DNA from: Candidatus Woesearchaeota archaeon
GTDB lineage: Archaea > Nanobdellota > Nanobdellia > Woesearchaeales > GW2011-AR4
NCBI GenBank assembly: GCA_018303685.1
Contig: JAGVXS010000063.1
Location: 1-53,477 of the forward strand
Length of the DNA stretch: 53,477 bases
Direction of reading: 5' to 3'
Under the pieces are notes generated by a model, which was not told the origin of the DNA, made no database searches, and saw only the letters and a program-made list of their open reading frames with translations. Position numbers and translations under genes: made by a program. Shown piece by piece: positions 1 to 7,806 of this stretch. Every line of letters starts with the position of its first letter. Positions within the stretch are counted from its first letter, which is position 1.

Positions 1-105
1 TTTCAACTCCTCGTAAAATGGAACTTTACTTATCAGGTCGTGCCTAGCGCCATCTATCAATATCAGAATTACGTTCGGTTTTTTCTTTTTGAAGAGGCTT
101 AGCAT
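1..105 (-). CDS. Alkaline-phosphatase/sulfatase-superfamily protein, N-terminal fragment
   Basis: Only the first 35 codons lie inside the window, read from ATG at 105 and running off the left edge, so the ORF track does not list it. The peptide starts MLSLFKKKKPNVILILIDGA and continues with RHD. A hydrophobic strand ending in D-G-x-R is the first metal-binding strand of the alkaline-phosphatase superfamily (sulfatases, phosphodiesterases, phosphotransferases). It begins 13 bases after the stop of the upstream sulfatase-like gene and is probably co-transcribed with it. Substrate cannot be judged from the fragment. Confidence 0.6.
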   Translation of the reverse strand, partial: MLSLFKKKKPNVILILIDGARHDLISKVPFYEELK

Positions 106-118
106 TTTAATTGATACT

Positions 119-1480
119 TTATTCCATATAACCCAGCTCCCTCAGCAGTTTTTTTGATTTATCGTCCATGCTTGACAAATCAGCATCGCCTTCATTGCTT
201 TGCTGCTTCAAAAATTCTAAAATCCTTTTCTTCATTTCAGACGCAATCTCTTTCTCCTTGCTTATAAGATTGTTTTTCTCATCAGGGTCGTCTTTCAGGT
301 TGTAAAGCTCAAAAATATCGTTTTGCGGATGCGGGATGTAGATGATTTTCCAGTCTCCTATTATCATCGTACGCCATTTTCCCTTAATTCCAGGAAAGAA
401 TATCCTCTTATGCCCCTTGAAATGCTCCTCAAGGCTCTCGGCAAATATAAATTCCCTGCATTTTAATGTTTCGCCTTTTAGCAAAGGCAGCAAGCTTATG
501 CCGTCTATCCTATCAATCAAAGGCACGTTAAGCATGTCCATTATCGTGGGCATTATGTCTATGTTCTGCACCCTTTGCTTTATAATCTTACCCTTTGGGA
601 CTAGTCTTGGGTGCTTAAAGATTAAAGGTATCCTTATGCTTGGCTCGTAGAGGCTTGCCGCATGCTGAAAGTAAAAATCGTGCTCGCCAAAATTCTCGCC
701 ATGGTCCGATGTCAGGATGACTAAAGTTTCATCTTCAAGCCCAATCTCTTTTAATGTGTCCAGAATTCTGCCAATCTGAGTGTCAACATATTTTATAGCT
801 CCGTCATAATGAGCTATTGCGTGCTCCATCTCCTCTTTTTGGAACTTGACATGCCCAAACAAGACGTCGCCTCTTGCCAGTTTTCCGCCTGCCAGAGTGT
901 TGAAGTCATGGCTGCCTTTATAGCCTGAGTCAAACATATGGTCATAGGGCTTTGGAGGCCAGTACGGCCAGTGCAGGTCTATGGGATGGTGGCATAAAAA
1001 GAATTTATCGCCTGAGTGCTTTTTTATCCATCTTATTGCTATGCCGGTATGCTGCTCAGTCAAGCCCAGAAAATTCTTGGGATTGAATATTTTGTAAATG
1101 CTCCTTTTGATTTTGTTTTCAATTTTCCACCTGAGCGGATTAAACTCCTGAAAACCTTTTTTCATGGCAGGCTCACTCAGAACGTCTACATCAAGGTATG
1201 CATTCCTGAAGCCGTGGCTTTTGAGTATTTCAGGCAATGTTGTTACAGACTCATTAAACTTGTTGTTGGAGACAAGCCTTACGCCATGGTTATGCGGATA
1301 GACTCCGGTAAATGCAGACAATATTGATGAGTTAGTCCACGGAAAAGGGCAATACGCATTCGAGAAGCTCGTGCCTTCTTCTGCCAGCCTGTCCATGTTC
1401 GGGCTTGTCGCCCTTGCATAGCCGTTTGCGCTTAAATGGTCTGGGCGCAGTGCATCAACTATAAACATGATTATGTTCAT
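119..1480 (-). CDS. Sulfatase-like hydrolase/transferase (alkaline phosphatase superfamily, Thr at nucleophile position)
   Basis: A full-length superfamily member of about 453 residues. The N-terminal strand IIMFIVDALRPDHL gives the first metal Asp. The segment PWTNSSILSAFTGVYPHNHG aligns with the sulfatase signature C-x-P-x-R-x4-TG, but Thr occupies the Cys/Ser position that becomes formylglycine. Downstream, TSDHGENFGEH supplies the DHG metal ligands. A Thr nucleophile is typical of phospho-transferases and phosphodiesterases of the fold (LtaS and PetA types), so action on a phosphate ester or glycan is as likely as sulfate hydrolysis. The ORF track starts at 1495. I prefer ATG 1480 (MNIIMF) because a TATA-like TTTTTAAA lies 28 bases upstream of it. 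No signal peptide is obvious. Confidence 0.75.
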   Translation of the reverse strand: MNIIMFIVDALRPDHLSANGYARATSPNMDRLAEEGTSFSNAYCPFPWTNSSILSAFTGVYPHNHGVRLVSNNKFNESVTTLPEILKSHGFRNAYLDVDVLSEPAMKKGFQEFNPLRWKIENKIKRSIYKIFNPKNFLGLTEQHTGIAIRWIKKHSGDKFFLCHHPIDLHWPYWPPKPYDHMFDSGYKGSHDFNTLAGGKLARGDVLFGHVKFQKEEMEHAIAHYDGAIKYVDTQIGRILDTLKEIGLEDETLVILTSDHGENFGEHDFYFQHAASLYEPSIRIPLIFKHPRLVPKGKIIKQRVQNIDIMPTIMDMLNVPLIDRIDGISLLPLLKGETLKCREFIFAESLEEHFKGHKRIFFPGIKGKWRTMIIGDWKIIYIPHPQNDIFELYNLKDDPDEKNNLISKEKEIASEMKKRILEFLKQQSNEGDADLSSMDDKSKKLLRELGYME

Positions 1481-1504
1481 TTTGCCTAAGGGCATATAAG
1501 CTAG

Positions 1505-1512
1505 TTTAAAAA
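1505..1512 (-). promoter_or_regulatory. TATA-like element of the sulfatase-like gene
   Basis: TTTTTAAA on the minus strand, centred about 28 bases upstream of ATG 1480 and only 13 upstream of the ORF-track start. This is the usual archaeal spacing for a leaderless transcript from the internal ATG. Confidence 0.45.
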
Positions 1513-1531
1513 TCTATATTAAGCATGCAAT

Positions 1532-2390
1532 TCAGCCGGTTCTGCGATTCTTTAATGCCGCCAATATTTTATATGGAACTTTAAGTTTTCCGAGAACCTG
1601 CCCTTGCCTTCCGTGAAAGTCAGAGCCGCCTGTCTCGAGAAGCCTGTATTTTCCGGCTGTATTCCGGAACTTTTTGTTGATTTTGCTGCTTTGCGCAAAG
1701 CCTGTGTGGTATCTTGAGCTTTCATAATTGTAATACGTCTCGAGCCCGTCTCCATGGTTTTTTATGAAATATTTTATGAACTTCTCAATGCTGAAATTGC
1801 TGTACACGCCGGGGTGCGATATGAAAGCAAAGCCTTTTGCAGAGTGTATTGCATTTATCGCCTGTTTTATGCCTATCTTTTTTTTCCTTTCAACATAAGT
1901 CTTTTTGCCCACTGCAAGGTATTTGTCAAAAATCTCTTCTATTGAGCTTACCTTATCAGGATTGTTTTTCAGGATTGCCCTTGCTATATGCGGCCTTCCT
2001 ATCTCTCCCTTGGCTAATGCCTTCACCTCCCTGAAGGAAATCTTAAAGCCCAGTTCCTGGAATTTTTTTATTATGTCTTTTTTTTGCCTTTCCCTGTATT
2101 GCTGGGCTCAGCAGCGATTTCAGTGCAGGGCTTTTGTGGCTGATAAACAATCCAAGGATATGTGTGTCTACAAATCCCCTGTCGTCGCAGCTTATCTCAA
2201 CCCCGGGAATGACCTCTATATCTTTTCCTTTGGCGGCGTTTAAAGCTTCTTCTAACCCATTTACAGAGTCGTGGTCTGTTATTGCAACAGCCTTTAGCCC
2301 CTTTTTCAGTGCCAATTCAACAAGCTCTTTCGGTGCAAGAGCGCCGTCTGAAGCTGTCGTGTGGCACTGAAGGTCTATGTTTTTTGGCAT
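1532..2390 (-). pseudogene. PHP-domain metal-dependent phosphoesterase, split by a +1 frameshift
   Basis: Two minus-strand ORFs (2043..2492 and 1532..2026) are the two halves of one PHP-family phosphoesterase (COG0613 type). The first half has the metal motifs DLQCHTTASDG, ITDHD and GVEIS. The second has GRPHIARAI, FISHPGVY and the late GGSDFHG motif. The reading frame breaks at the GGG run 2104-2106. Removing one base gives ...LLSQQYRERQKK..., which joins the halves without a gap. The interval is 859 bases, one more than a multiple of three. The true start is ATG 2390 (MPKNIDLQ), 19 bases after the ProRS stop; the earlier ORF start lies inside ProRS. It may be a real pseudogene or a one-base assembly error. 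All expected motifs are intact, which favours error or a very recent mutation. Confidence 0.7.
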
Positions 2391-2409
2391 TTTTATTTTT
2401 GATATTATT

Positions 2410-3789
2410 TTAATAAGCTGGAGCGAACACAGCCGAGTAAGCTGCTTTTTTGCAGCAATGCACGCATTTGCCTGTCTTTGCTGGATTGACAACCCTGATT
2501 GAATTTTTGCTTGCCTTTTCCCTTATCTGCCTGGCGCAGCCTGTTCCACCGCACCATAATGCCCCGATAAATCCTTTCCTTCCGGAAGCAATTTTCTCAA
2601 ATTCCTGCCATGAGCCTGCTTTTGAAATATGGCTGCTGTGGAATTCTTTGGCTTTCCTGTAGAGGTTATCCTGTATTGAGTTTAATGCTTTTTGTATTTC
2701 TTTAACCAATGAGCTTTTATTTACTGTAGTCTTTTCCAGCGTATCCCTCCTAATCAGTGCAAATCCTTTGCTGTCTTTTGCAGCTATGATAGGCGCGCCC
2801 ATCATTGTCCAATAATCAATCTTTTCTTTTACGGGCTTCTTAGAGTCATCCACGAAGAACCTGATTTTGTTATTTTTCACTGATTCTAAAATATCCTTTT
2901 CGTTGAAATCCACGAAAACAACTTGGTAAGGTGCAACTCTTGGCGGAATTACCAGCCCTTTGTTGTCGCCATGAAGCATGGCTAACGCACCGATAACCCT
3001 TGTTGTTATCCCGTTGCAGGCTTGGTAGGCAAACTCGTCTTTTCCGCTTTTATTCCTGAATTTTATGCTGAATGCCTTGCTAAAATTCTGCCCCAGATAA
3101 TGCGATGTTGCAGTCTGGACTGACTTGAAATCAGGCATCAGCGATTCAAGGGCAAGTGTATATTCAGCGCCGGGGAACATCCTGTGCTCAGGCTTAAAGC
3201 CGATTATAACAGGCATTGCCAAAAAATTTTCATGCAAATCCCTGTAAATATCCAGTACCTTTTTGACATATTCTTCCGCTTCTTTTTTTGTGGAATGGAC
3301 TGAATGGCTTTCCTGCCACAAGAACTCATTCCCCCTCAACAAAGGCATGTTCGGCTTAAACGACTCCCATCTCATTACAGAGCAGTACTGGTTTATGCAC
3401 AGAGGAAGATGCTTTTCCCCTTTAACCCATTTTGCTATAGATTCGTATATTATTGCCTCTGAGGTGGGCCTTATCACATATTCTTCCTCAAGCCGGCTGT
3501 GCCCTGTCTTGGACACAACAAGAACTTCTTTGAAGAAATCCTCAAAGTGCTTTGTCTGCTTCTTGAAAGACTTTAATGGTATGAGCGCAGGGAAGTAGTA
3601 TTCCTGGAAACCAAGGGGCATTAGTTTATTGTCCAGATAGCTCTTTATCCGGCTCCAGATCATAAGGCAATATTCATGGTAGACCACACAACCCTTCACT
3701 GCAGAAAAATCAACAAGCTTGGTTGCCTCTATGACTTCATGATACCACTTCACAAAGTCTTCTTCCTTACTAGTTTTGACATAAATCAT
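2410..3789 (-). CDS. proS: Prolyl-tRNA synthetase, archaeal/eukaryotic type
   Basis: Class II aminoacyl-tRNA synthetase charging tRNA-Pro, 459 residues. The Pro-binding and motif 2 region is clear: EEYVIRPTSEAIIYES, then MRWESFKP...LLRGNEFLWQESHS. Motif 3 is GALAMLHGDNKGLVIPPRVAP. The anticodon-binding domain follows, then a zinc-binding C-terminal domain with CGGTGC and KCVHCC cysteines, and the chain ends in Tyr (APAY). This short form without the bacterial editing insertion is the archaeal type. It starts 9 bases after the stop of the upstream nucleotidyltransferase gene and is followed by the PHP gene, so it sits in the middle of a minus-strand operon headed by the winged-helix/pyruvate-kinase-like protein. 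Confidence 0.95.
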   Translation of the reverse strand: MIYVKTSKEEDFVKWYHEVIEATKLVDFSAVKGCVVYHEYCLMIWSRIKSYLDNKLMPLGFQEYYFPALIPLKSFKKQTKHFEDFFKEVLVVSKTGHSRLEEEYVIRPTSEAIIYESIAKWVKGEKHLPLCINQYCSVMRWESFKPNMPLLRGNEFLWQESHSVHSTKKEAEEYVKKVLDIYRDLHENFLAMPVIIGFKPEHRMFPGAEYTLALESLMPDFKSVQTATSHYLGQNFSKAFSIKFRNKSGKDEFAYQACNGITTRVIGALAMLHGDNKGLVIPPRVAPYQVVFVDFNEKDILESVKNNKIRFFVDDSKKPVKEKIDYWTMMGAPIIAAKDSKGFALIRRDTLEKTTVNKSSLVKEIQKALNSIQDNLYRKAKEFHSSHISKAGSWQEFEKIASGRKGFIGALWCGGTGCARQIREKASKNSIRVVNPAKTGKCVHCCKKAAYSAVFAPAY

Positions 3790-3798
3790 ATTGGCGAA

Positions 3799-4872
3799 TC
3801 AGCGCTGAACCTTTATATATTCTTCCCCCCTTCTTGTTGTGTAGCTTTCAAAATAGCCTATTACAATCCTGTAGTATTCTTCCCCGCTTTTCAGCGGAGT
3901 AACTTTTTCCAGGATGCCTGCTGCAACTATGCTTTCTCCCTCAAATGCCTGCAGCATGAAATCCCTCGCGTATGTGACAACTTTCTTTACCTTGACATCA
4001 GGGCCTTGGACTACTTTTGCATTTTCCAATTCATAGTAGCCCGGACGCACAATACCGTTATAATCGTCCTTGACTTTTCCTTTTACAGTAGCCATCCCCA
4101 TTGGGGTGTATTTTTCATCCCCCCACTTGACGGATATTTCACCAGGATTCTCAACGCCGAAAACCGAAACAACTGTTTCTCCGAAATAGACGTCTATGAA
4201 CTTCCTCCTTGAATGCCAGATAAACTCATCCTCTGAAATGAACAATCCTGCATTGTAAGAGGCAAAGTATTTCTTCCACTCCTCAAGAGTTTTCCACCTT
4301 AGCCACGGGTGCTTTGCATTTTGTATGAAGCTTATGTATTTCCAGTAATTCTCTTTTCCAAAAACTATTATATCAATATCAGACCTTCCATAAGTATAAG
4401 TGCCCAATAATGTGGAGTTGGTTACTCCCAAGTCAGAGGCTTTCAAGCCGCTTTCCAAAACTAAGCTTAAAAATCCATGCGCCCTCTTCATGTAATCGTC
4501 CATTTCAGAGTCTTTCATCGCAAGGATTTTTTTAACGCCCTCTTTTGGGTTAGGCAGCCTGGCAATTTTGTTTTTAGGGACGCCCATAAACCATGTATGG
4601 TGCAGAGGGCTGTCATACATGTAGTCCGGGTACGCTTTTCTGAAGTCGTCTATGTACGATTTCAGCCTTTTCTCATCAACAGCCCAGTAATCAAACCTTC
4701 TGACATCATTCCCCTGGATATTCCTCTCCTGGAACCCTGTACAGTCTATCCTTTGCCTTGGGATGTATTTCGGCTTTGCTATTACAAAGCCGTCCGGGTG
4801 GTCATTTGCATAGCTCTTCAGCTGCAAGCCGTCGTCGCTCCACATTATCATGGACTCGTAAAAGTGCGTCAT
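3799..4872 (-). CDS. Predicted nucleotidyltransferase (COG2413-like)
   Basis: 357 residues. The middle contains a Pol-beta-type nucleotidyltransferase motif, LLGTYTYGRSDIDIIVFG (about residues 155-172): a G-rich turn followed by D-x-D. The N-terminal ~130 residues precede this domain and the C-terminal ~110 are beta-rich (GMATVKGKV...AGILEKVTPL), possibly an OB-like fold. I place it with archaeal 'predicted nucleotidyltransferase' COG2413 by overall layout; the substrate is unknown. Its ATG overlaps the stop of the upstream winged-helix/PK gene by ATGA, and ProRS begins 9 bases downstream. The tight link with ProRS hints at an RNA-related substrate, but this is inference. Confidence 0.65.
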   Translation of the reverse strand: MTHFYESMIMWSDDGLQLKSYANDHPDGFVIAKPKYIPRQRIDCTGFQERNIQGNDVRRFDYWAVDEKRLKSYIDDFRKAYPDYMYDSPLHHTWFMGVPKNKIARLPNPKEGVKKILAMKDSEMDDYMKRAHGFLSLVLESGLKASDLGVTNSTLLGTYTYGRSDIDIIVFGKENYWKYISFIQNAKHPWLRWKTLEEWKKYFASYNAGLFISEDEFIWHSRRKFIDVYFGETVVSVFGVENPGEISVKWGDEKYTPMGMATVKGKVKDDYNGIVRPGYYELENAKVVQGPDVKVKKVVTYARDFMLQAFEGESIVAAGILEKVTPLKSGEEYYRIVIGYFESYTTRRGEEYIKVQR

Positions 4873-6272
4873 TTTGCCTCCCGTGGATTTGCTACAAATT
4901 TGCTTTTGCCCATATATTCCAGAAACTCCCTTACATTGTGAATTTCAAGAAGGTTTGTCCTTTTTGACTTGCTGTGGAAGATGGACGCTATTATGGCTAT
5001 CTGATCCGTTTTTCCTATGAATCCCTTTTTTAGCGCCTTCATGATAACCTCCTTTTTGTCGTTGTTTGATATGTCGTCAGCGTCTATATCAACATGCAGC
5101 GGGCATATGCCCCATAACAGATGAAGCTGCCTGAAAATTTTCATTCTTGAGGTTGCCGCTATGGTTTTGCATTTCAGCCTTTTGCTTGATATCATTCTTG
5201 CAGAATACCCCCCTGATGTTATTATAAGCAAGGCATCTATGCGCAAAATCTTCTCCAGCTCTGAAACTGCATCGCCTATGAATCTCGTCAAGTCATGGCT
5301 TGCGCTCTTGGAAGCTTCTTCAACTGCAATCTCAGCATTCTTTATAATTCTGGAAAGTGTTTCGACTGATTTGAGCGGAAATTTCCCAGTTGAGGTTTCA
5401 TCTGACAGCATTATGCAGGAGGCACCTTCAAGAACGGCATTTGAAATGTCATATACCTCCGGCTGCATCAATGGTTTCCCTGAAATCGAGGAGTTAAGAA
5501 TGTTGCCCGCTATTATGGACGGCTTTCCGTGCCTGCTGCACTCGCCAATGATTTCTTTCTGGAATTTCGGGAGGGCTTCAATGCCAGCGCCTGCAAACCT
5601 GCTTCTGTCAACAACGACTCCATAAGCCTCTTCAATTATTTCCTTGCAGTTTTTCAGTGATTTCCTGTCGATTTTCGCTATTACTTTGATTTTGTTCCCT
5701 ATGACCTGCTTTATATTACTATAGCCAAGAAGCTTGCTGGCTTGCCGTATGTCTTCCGCGCTATTCGCCGGCACTATGACAAAATCCAGGTCATTTTTTA
5801 CGGCAAACTTAATCCAGCTTCTGCCCGGCTTTGCACTGATGTCAAGCAATATCGGGATGTCGCCTGACGCCTTCCTGACATTCTGGATTATATTTGCCAC
5901 TGCTTTGTCATTCAGGCTGGAGGCATCAATTCGAGCGGCGTCCATTCCCATATCCGCCAATTTTTTGATTATGACTGCATTGTCAGAAGCCTGCCCTATT
6001 GTGCACATGACTTTGGTTTTCTTTTTTCTTTTTTTGTTTTCTTTCTCTTCAATTGCTTCATAGAATTCTTTAGCCCTGCCGGATTCATTCACCTCATAGA
6101 AGAGCGCGTTATTCTTACGGTTTGCAATAACATTGCCGGATTTCTCCAAACTCTTTAATACCTTGAATGCACTTCCCACGCTTATGCCGAGCATTCTGGC
6201 TATCTGGTTGATGTTGTAGCCATTTCCATGATTCTTATATAAAAACTCGAAGATTTTTGCCCTGTTGTTCAT
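4869..6272 (-). CDS. Winged-helix DNA-binding domain fused to a degenerate pyruvate-kinase-like domain
   Basis: About 467 residues from ATG 6272 (MNNRAKIF); the ORF-track start at 6350 lies upstream of the TATA box and is rejected. Residues 1-70 form a winged helix (INQIARMLGISVGSAFKVLK as recognition helix). After a Lys-rich linker comes a pyruvate-kinase fold: KVMCTIGQASDN, PILLDISAK, the IKVIAKI strand, NAVLEGASCIMLSDETSTGK and a full C-terminal domain (SGGYSARMISSKRLK). The B (lid) domain is missing. Active-site residues are changed: the NFSHG loop is DASSL, the catalytic KIE is KID, the RGDLG metal Asp is replaced in DRSRFAGAG, and the TQMLESM Thr is lost in GNILNSS. It should therefore be a ligand-sensing regulator rather than an enzyme. 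It heads the nucleotidyltransferase-ProRS-PHP operon. Confidence 0.8.
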   Translation of the reverse strand: MNNRAKIFEFLYKNHGNGYNINQIARMLGISVGSAFKVLKSLEKSGNVIANRKNNALFYEVNESGRAKEFYEAIEEKENKKRKKKTKVMCTIGQASDNAVIIKKLADMGMDAARIDASSLNDKAVANIIQNVRKASGDIPILLDISAKPGRSWIKFAVKNDLDFVIVPANSAEDIRQASKLLGYSNIKQVIGNKIKVIAKIDRKSLKNCKEIIEEAYGVVVDRSRFAGAGIEALPKFQKEIIGECSRHGKPSIIAGNILNSSISGKPLMQPEVYDISNAVLEGASCIMLSDETSTGKFPLKSVETLSRIIKNAEIAVEEASKSASHDLTRFIGDAVSELEKILRIDALLIITSGGYSARMISSKRLKCKTIAATSRMKIFRQLHLLWGICPLHVDIDADDISNNDKKEVIMKALKKGFIGKTDQIAIIASIFHSKSKRTNLLEIHNVREFLEYMGKSKFVANPREAK

Positions 6273-6275
6273 TTT

Positions 6276-6350
6276 AAAAGTGAATAATAATTGTAAAAAA
6301 GTGAATAAAAAGCATTTATAAATGTTTCTGTTTTTAAGGATTTTATTCAC
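6276..6350 (-). promoter_or_regulatory. Promoter with inverted-repeat operator of the winged-helix/PK gene
   Basis: A perfect 10-base inverted repeat, GTGAATAAAA (6301-6310) and TTTTATTCAC (6341-6350), flanks a TATA box (TTTATAAA, about 6315-6322). A third copy of the half-site, GTGAATAAT, lies at 6280-6288 just before the start codon. The arrangement fits an operator at which the gene's own winged-helix product blocks or modulates transcription. The repeats are seen directly; autoregulation is inferred. Confidence 0.6.
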
Positions 6351-6420
6351 TATTTTGGCAGAAATATCTCAAAAAACCCTGTGGGCAGCGGCGGCTGAAT
6401 TAAGAATGCTTTAAGAAAGG

Positions 6421-6428
6421 CTTAAATA
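6421..6428 (+). promoter_or_regulatory. TATA-like element of the CDP-alcohol phosphatidyltransferase gene
   Basis: CTTAAATA centred about 26 bases before ATG 6451, the spacing expected for a leaderless archaeal mRNA. Confidence 0.5.
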
Positions 6429-6450
6429 GTGGGCGGGAAAACACAAAATT

Positions 6451-7335
6451 ATGGAAAAAGCCGATAATATAACTTATAAGGCGATAAGAGCAAAGCAGGC
6501 TGCTGACTTAAAATCAAAAAGCATAAGGTACATGGTTTACAGGCGCTTCTCAACGCCATTTACTTATGCATTTGTAAAGTTGGGAATGTCGCCAGCTTCT
6601 GTGTCCATATTAAATTTTTTTGTTCCTTTGGCGGGCTTTTATTTTTTAATACAGGGCTCTTACGCATCGATGATTATTGGATTATTTTTTTTCATGCTGT
6701 TTAAAACGCTTGACTGCTGCGACGGCGAAGTTGCCAGAATACAAAACCCGAAGGCGATGGATCCTATGCACAGAAGATTGGAAGGGGCTTATTTCGATGG
6801 GCTCTCAAATTACATATACGCTGTTTTTCTGGGGACTGGATTGGGAATTGGGCTTTCCGAGCTTTATGGCAGCAGGCTTTTTATCAGCCTTGGAGCAGTA
6901 TTGGCAATTTTTATGGCGCTTGAGGTAGCAATAATTGACGTCATGAAATCGTATTTCAGAAGAGGGCTGATAGAGAGGAAATTGACTAAGATAACTGATA
7001 AATATGCGATGGAAAAGCTGATAGGGAAAATAAACAGTATAGGAGGTGGGGAAGTAAGCATGTTCAAAAAATTGCTTTGGGTATATCCAACACCAGGCTT
7101 GCTTTATGCAACTGAGTTTTTTGCGCCTGTATTGATTGTGATAACATTGGCGGAATACTCCATGATAAAAAATTTTAATGTGGGGTTTATATTTTATCAG
7201 TTTAGCATACTTGCATTATACCTTTTAATAGTGACTGTTGTAAGGGCTATGAACATTTCAATATTTGTATATAAAATGAAGAAGCACGAGTACATGACAA
7301 GTTTGCTGGAGGAGCTCCAGAGCAAAAAACTATAG
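6451..7335 (+). CDS. CDP-alcohol phosphatidyltransferase family membrane protein
   Basis: 294 residues with about six hydrophobic segments. It joins a CDP-activated lipid to an alcohol head group in the membrane; the head group is not predictable. The family motif is D-x2-D-G-x2-A-R-x8-G-x3-D-x3-D. Here residues 88-96 give LDCCDGEVAR (D88, D91), and residues 112-120 give GAYFDGLSN (G112, D116). Two points are odd. There are 15 residues instead of 8 between Arg96 and Gly112, and the fourth Asp, usually taken as the catalytic base, is Asn120. Activity may thus be altered, or the gene may belong to a divergent archaeal subfamily. Its 3' end overlaps the convergent DUF457-like gene by 6 bases. 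Confidence 0.8.
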   Translation: MEKADNITYKAIRAKQAADLKSKSIRYMVYRRFSTPFTYAFVKLGMSPASVSILNFFVPLAGFYFLIQGSYASMIIGLFFFMLFKTLDCCDGEVARIQNPKAMDPMHRRLEGAYFDGLSNYIYAVFLGTGLGIGLSELYGSRLFISLGAVLAIFMALEVAIIDVMKSYFRRGLIERKLTKITDKYAMEKLIGKINSIGGGEVSMFKKLLWVYPTPGLLYATEFFAPVLIVITLAEYSMIKNFNVGFIFYQFSILALYLLIVTVVRAMNISIFVYKMKKHEYMTSLLEELQSKKL

Positions 7336-7806
7336 GTTTCTTGTTGTAGATTTACTTAACTTTTTATATTTGATTAAGATAATTATAAAGTATACAATCA
7401 GGCTTCCTATCAGAATATAAATCGAATGGTTTGGCCATACAAGGTTGAGGGTGTAGTTCTTGTTTGTAAAAGGAAAAAACAAGCGGGTGCCAACCTCCGT
7501 AAAATGCCTGATTGAAAGGTCTGACAAATAATGGCTCATGGAACCTAGATTGAAGTACAGAACTATTTTTGTTTTATCATAATTGAATAACTGGGTTATG
7601 AGTATGCTTAACAGAAGGGACATAAAAGGCGTGTGAAACGAGACAAAGGAAACTAATGCAGGGATTTTGAGATAAAGATAAACTAAGTTCATTTTTGACA
7701 GCAAATCAGGTGTCAGTGCCCCAAGAATAACTATGCTTTTTTTCTTTACATTGAACAACTCCGCCAATATAAGCCCTATTATCAGATGGGACATCAGGTC
7801 AGGCAT
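7330..7806 (-). CDS. Membrane-bound metal-dependent hydrolase-like protein (YdjM/DUF457 family)
   Basis: About 158 residues from ATG 7806. The N-terminus MPDLMSHLIIGLILAELF has the His in the first helix, followed by LGALTPDLLSKM and GSMSHYLSDL. H-x-x-x-G, P-D and SH-x-x-D are characteristic of the DUF457 'LexA-binding, membrane-bound hydrolase' family. At least four membrane segments are visible. The start codon overlaps the stop of the upstream gene (AATGCCTGA), implying translational coupling, so the ORF-track start at 7872 is rejected. The family's biochemical role is unclear; it may be a phospholipase-like membrane enzyme. Confidence 0.65.
   Translation of the reverse strand: MPDLMSHLIIGLILAELFNVKKKSIVILGALTPDLLSKMNLVYLYLKIPALVSFVSFHTPFMSLLLSILITQLFNYDKTKIVLYFNLGSMSHYLSDLSIRHFTEVGTRLFFPFTNKNYTLNLVWPNHSIYILIGSLIVYFIIILIKYKKLSKSTTRNL

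Noticed and set aside
119-1495. Classical arylsulfatase
   Set aside because: The formylglycine Cys/Ser is Thr, so the gene is annotated only as a superfamily member.
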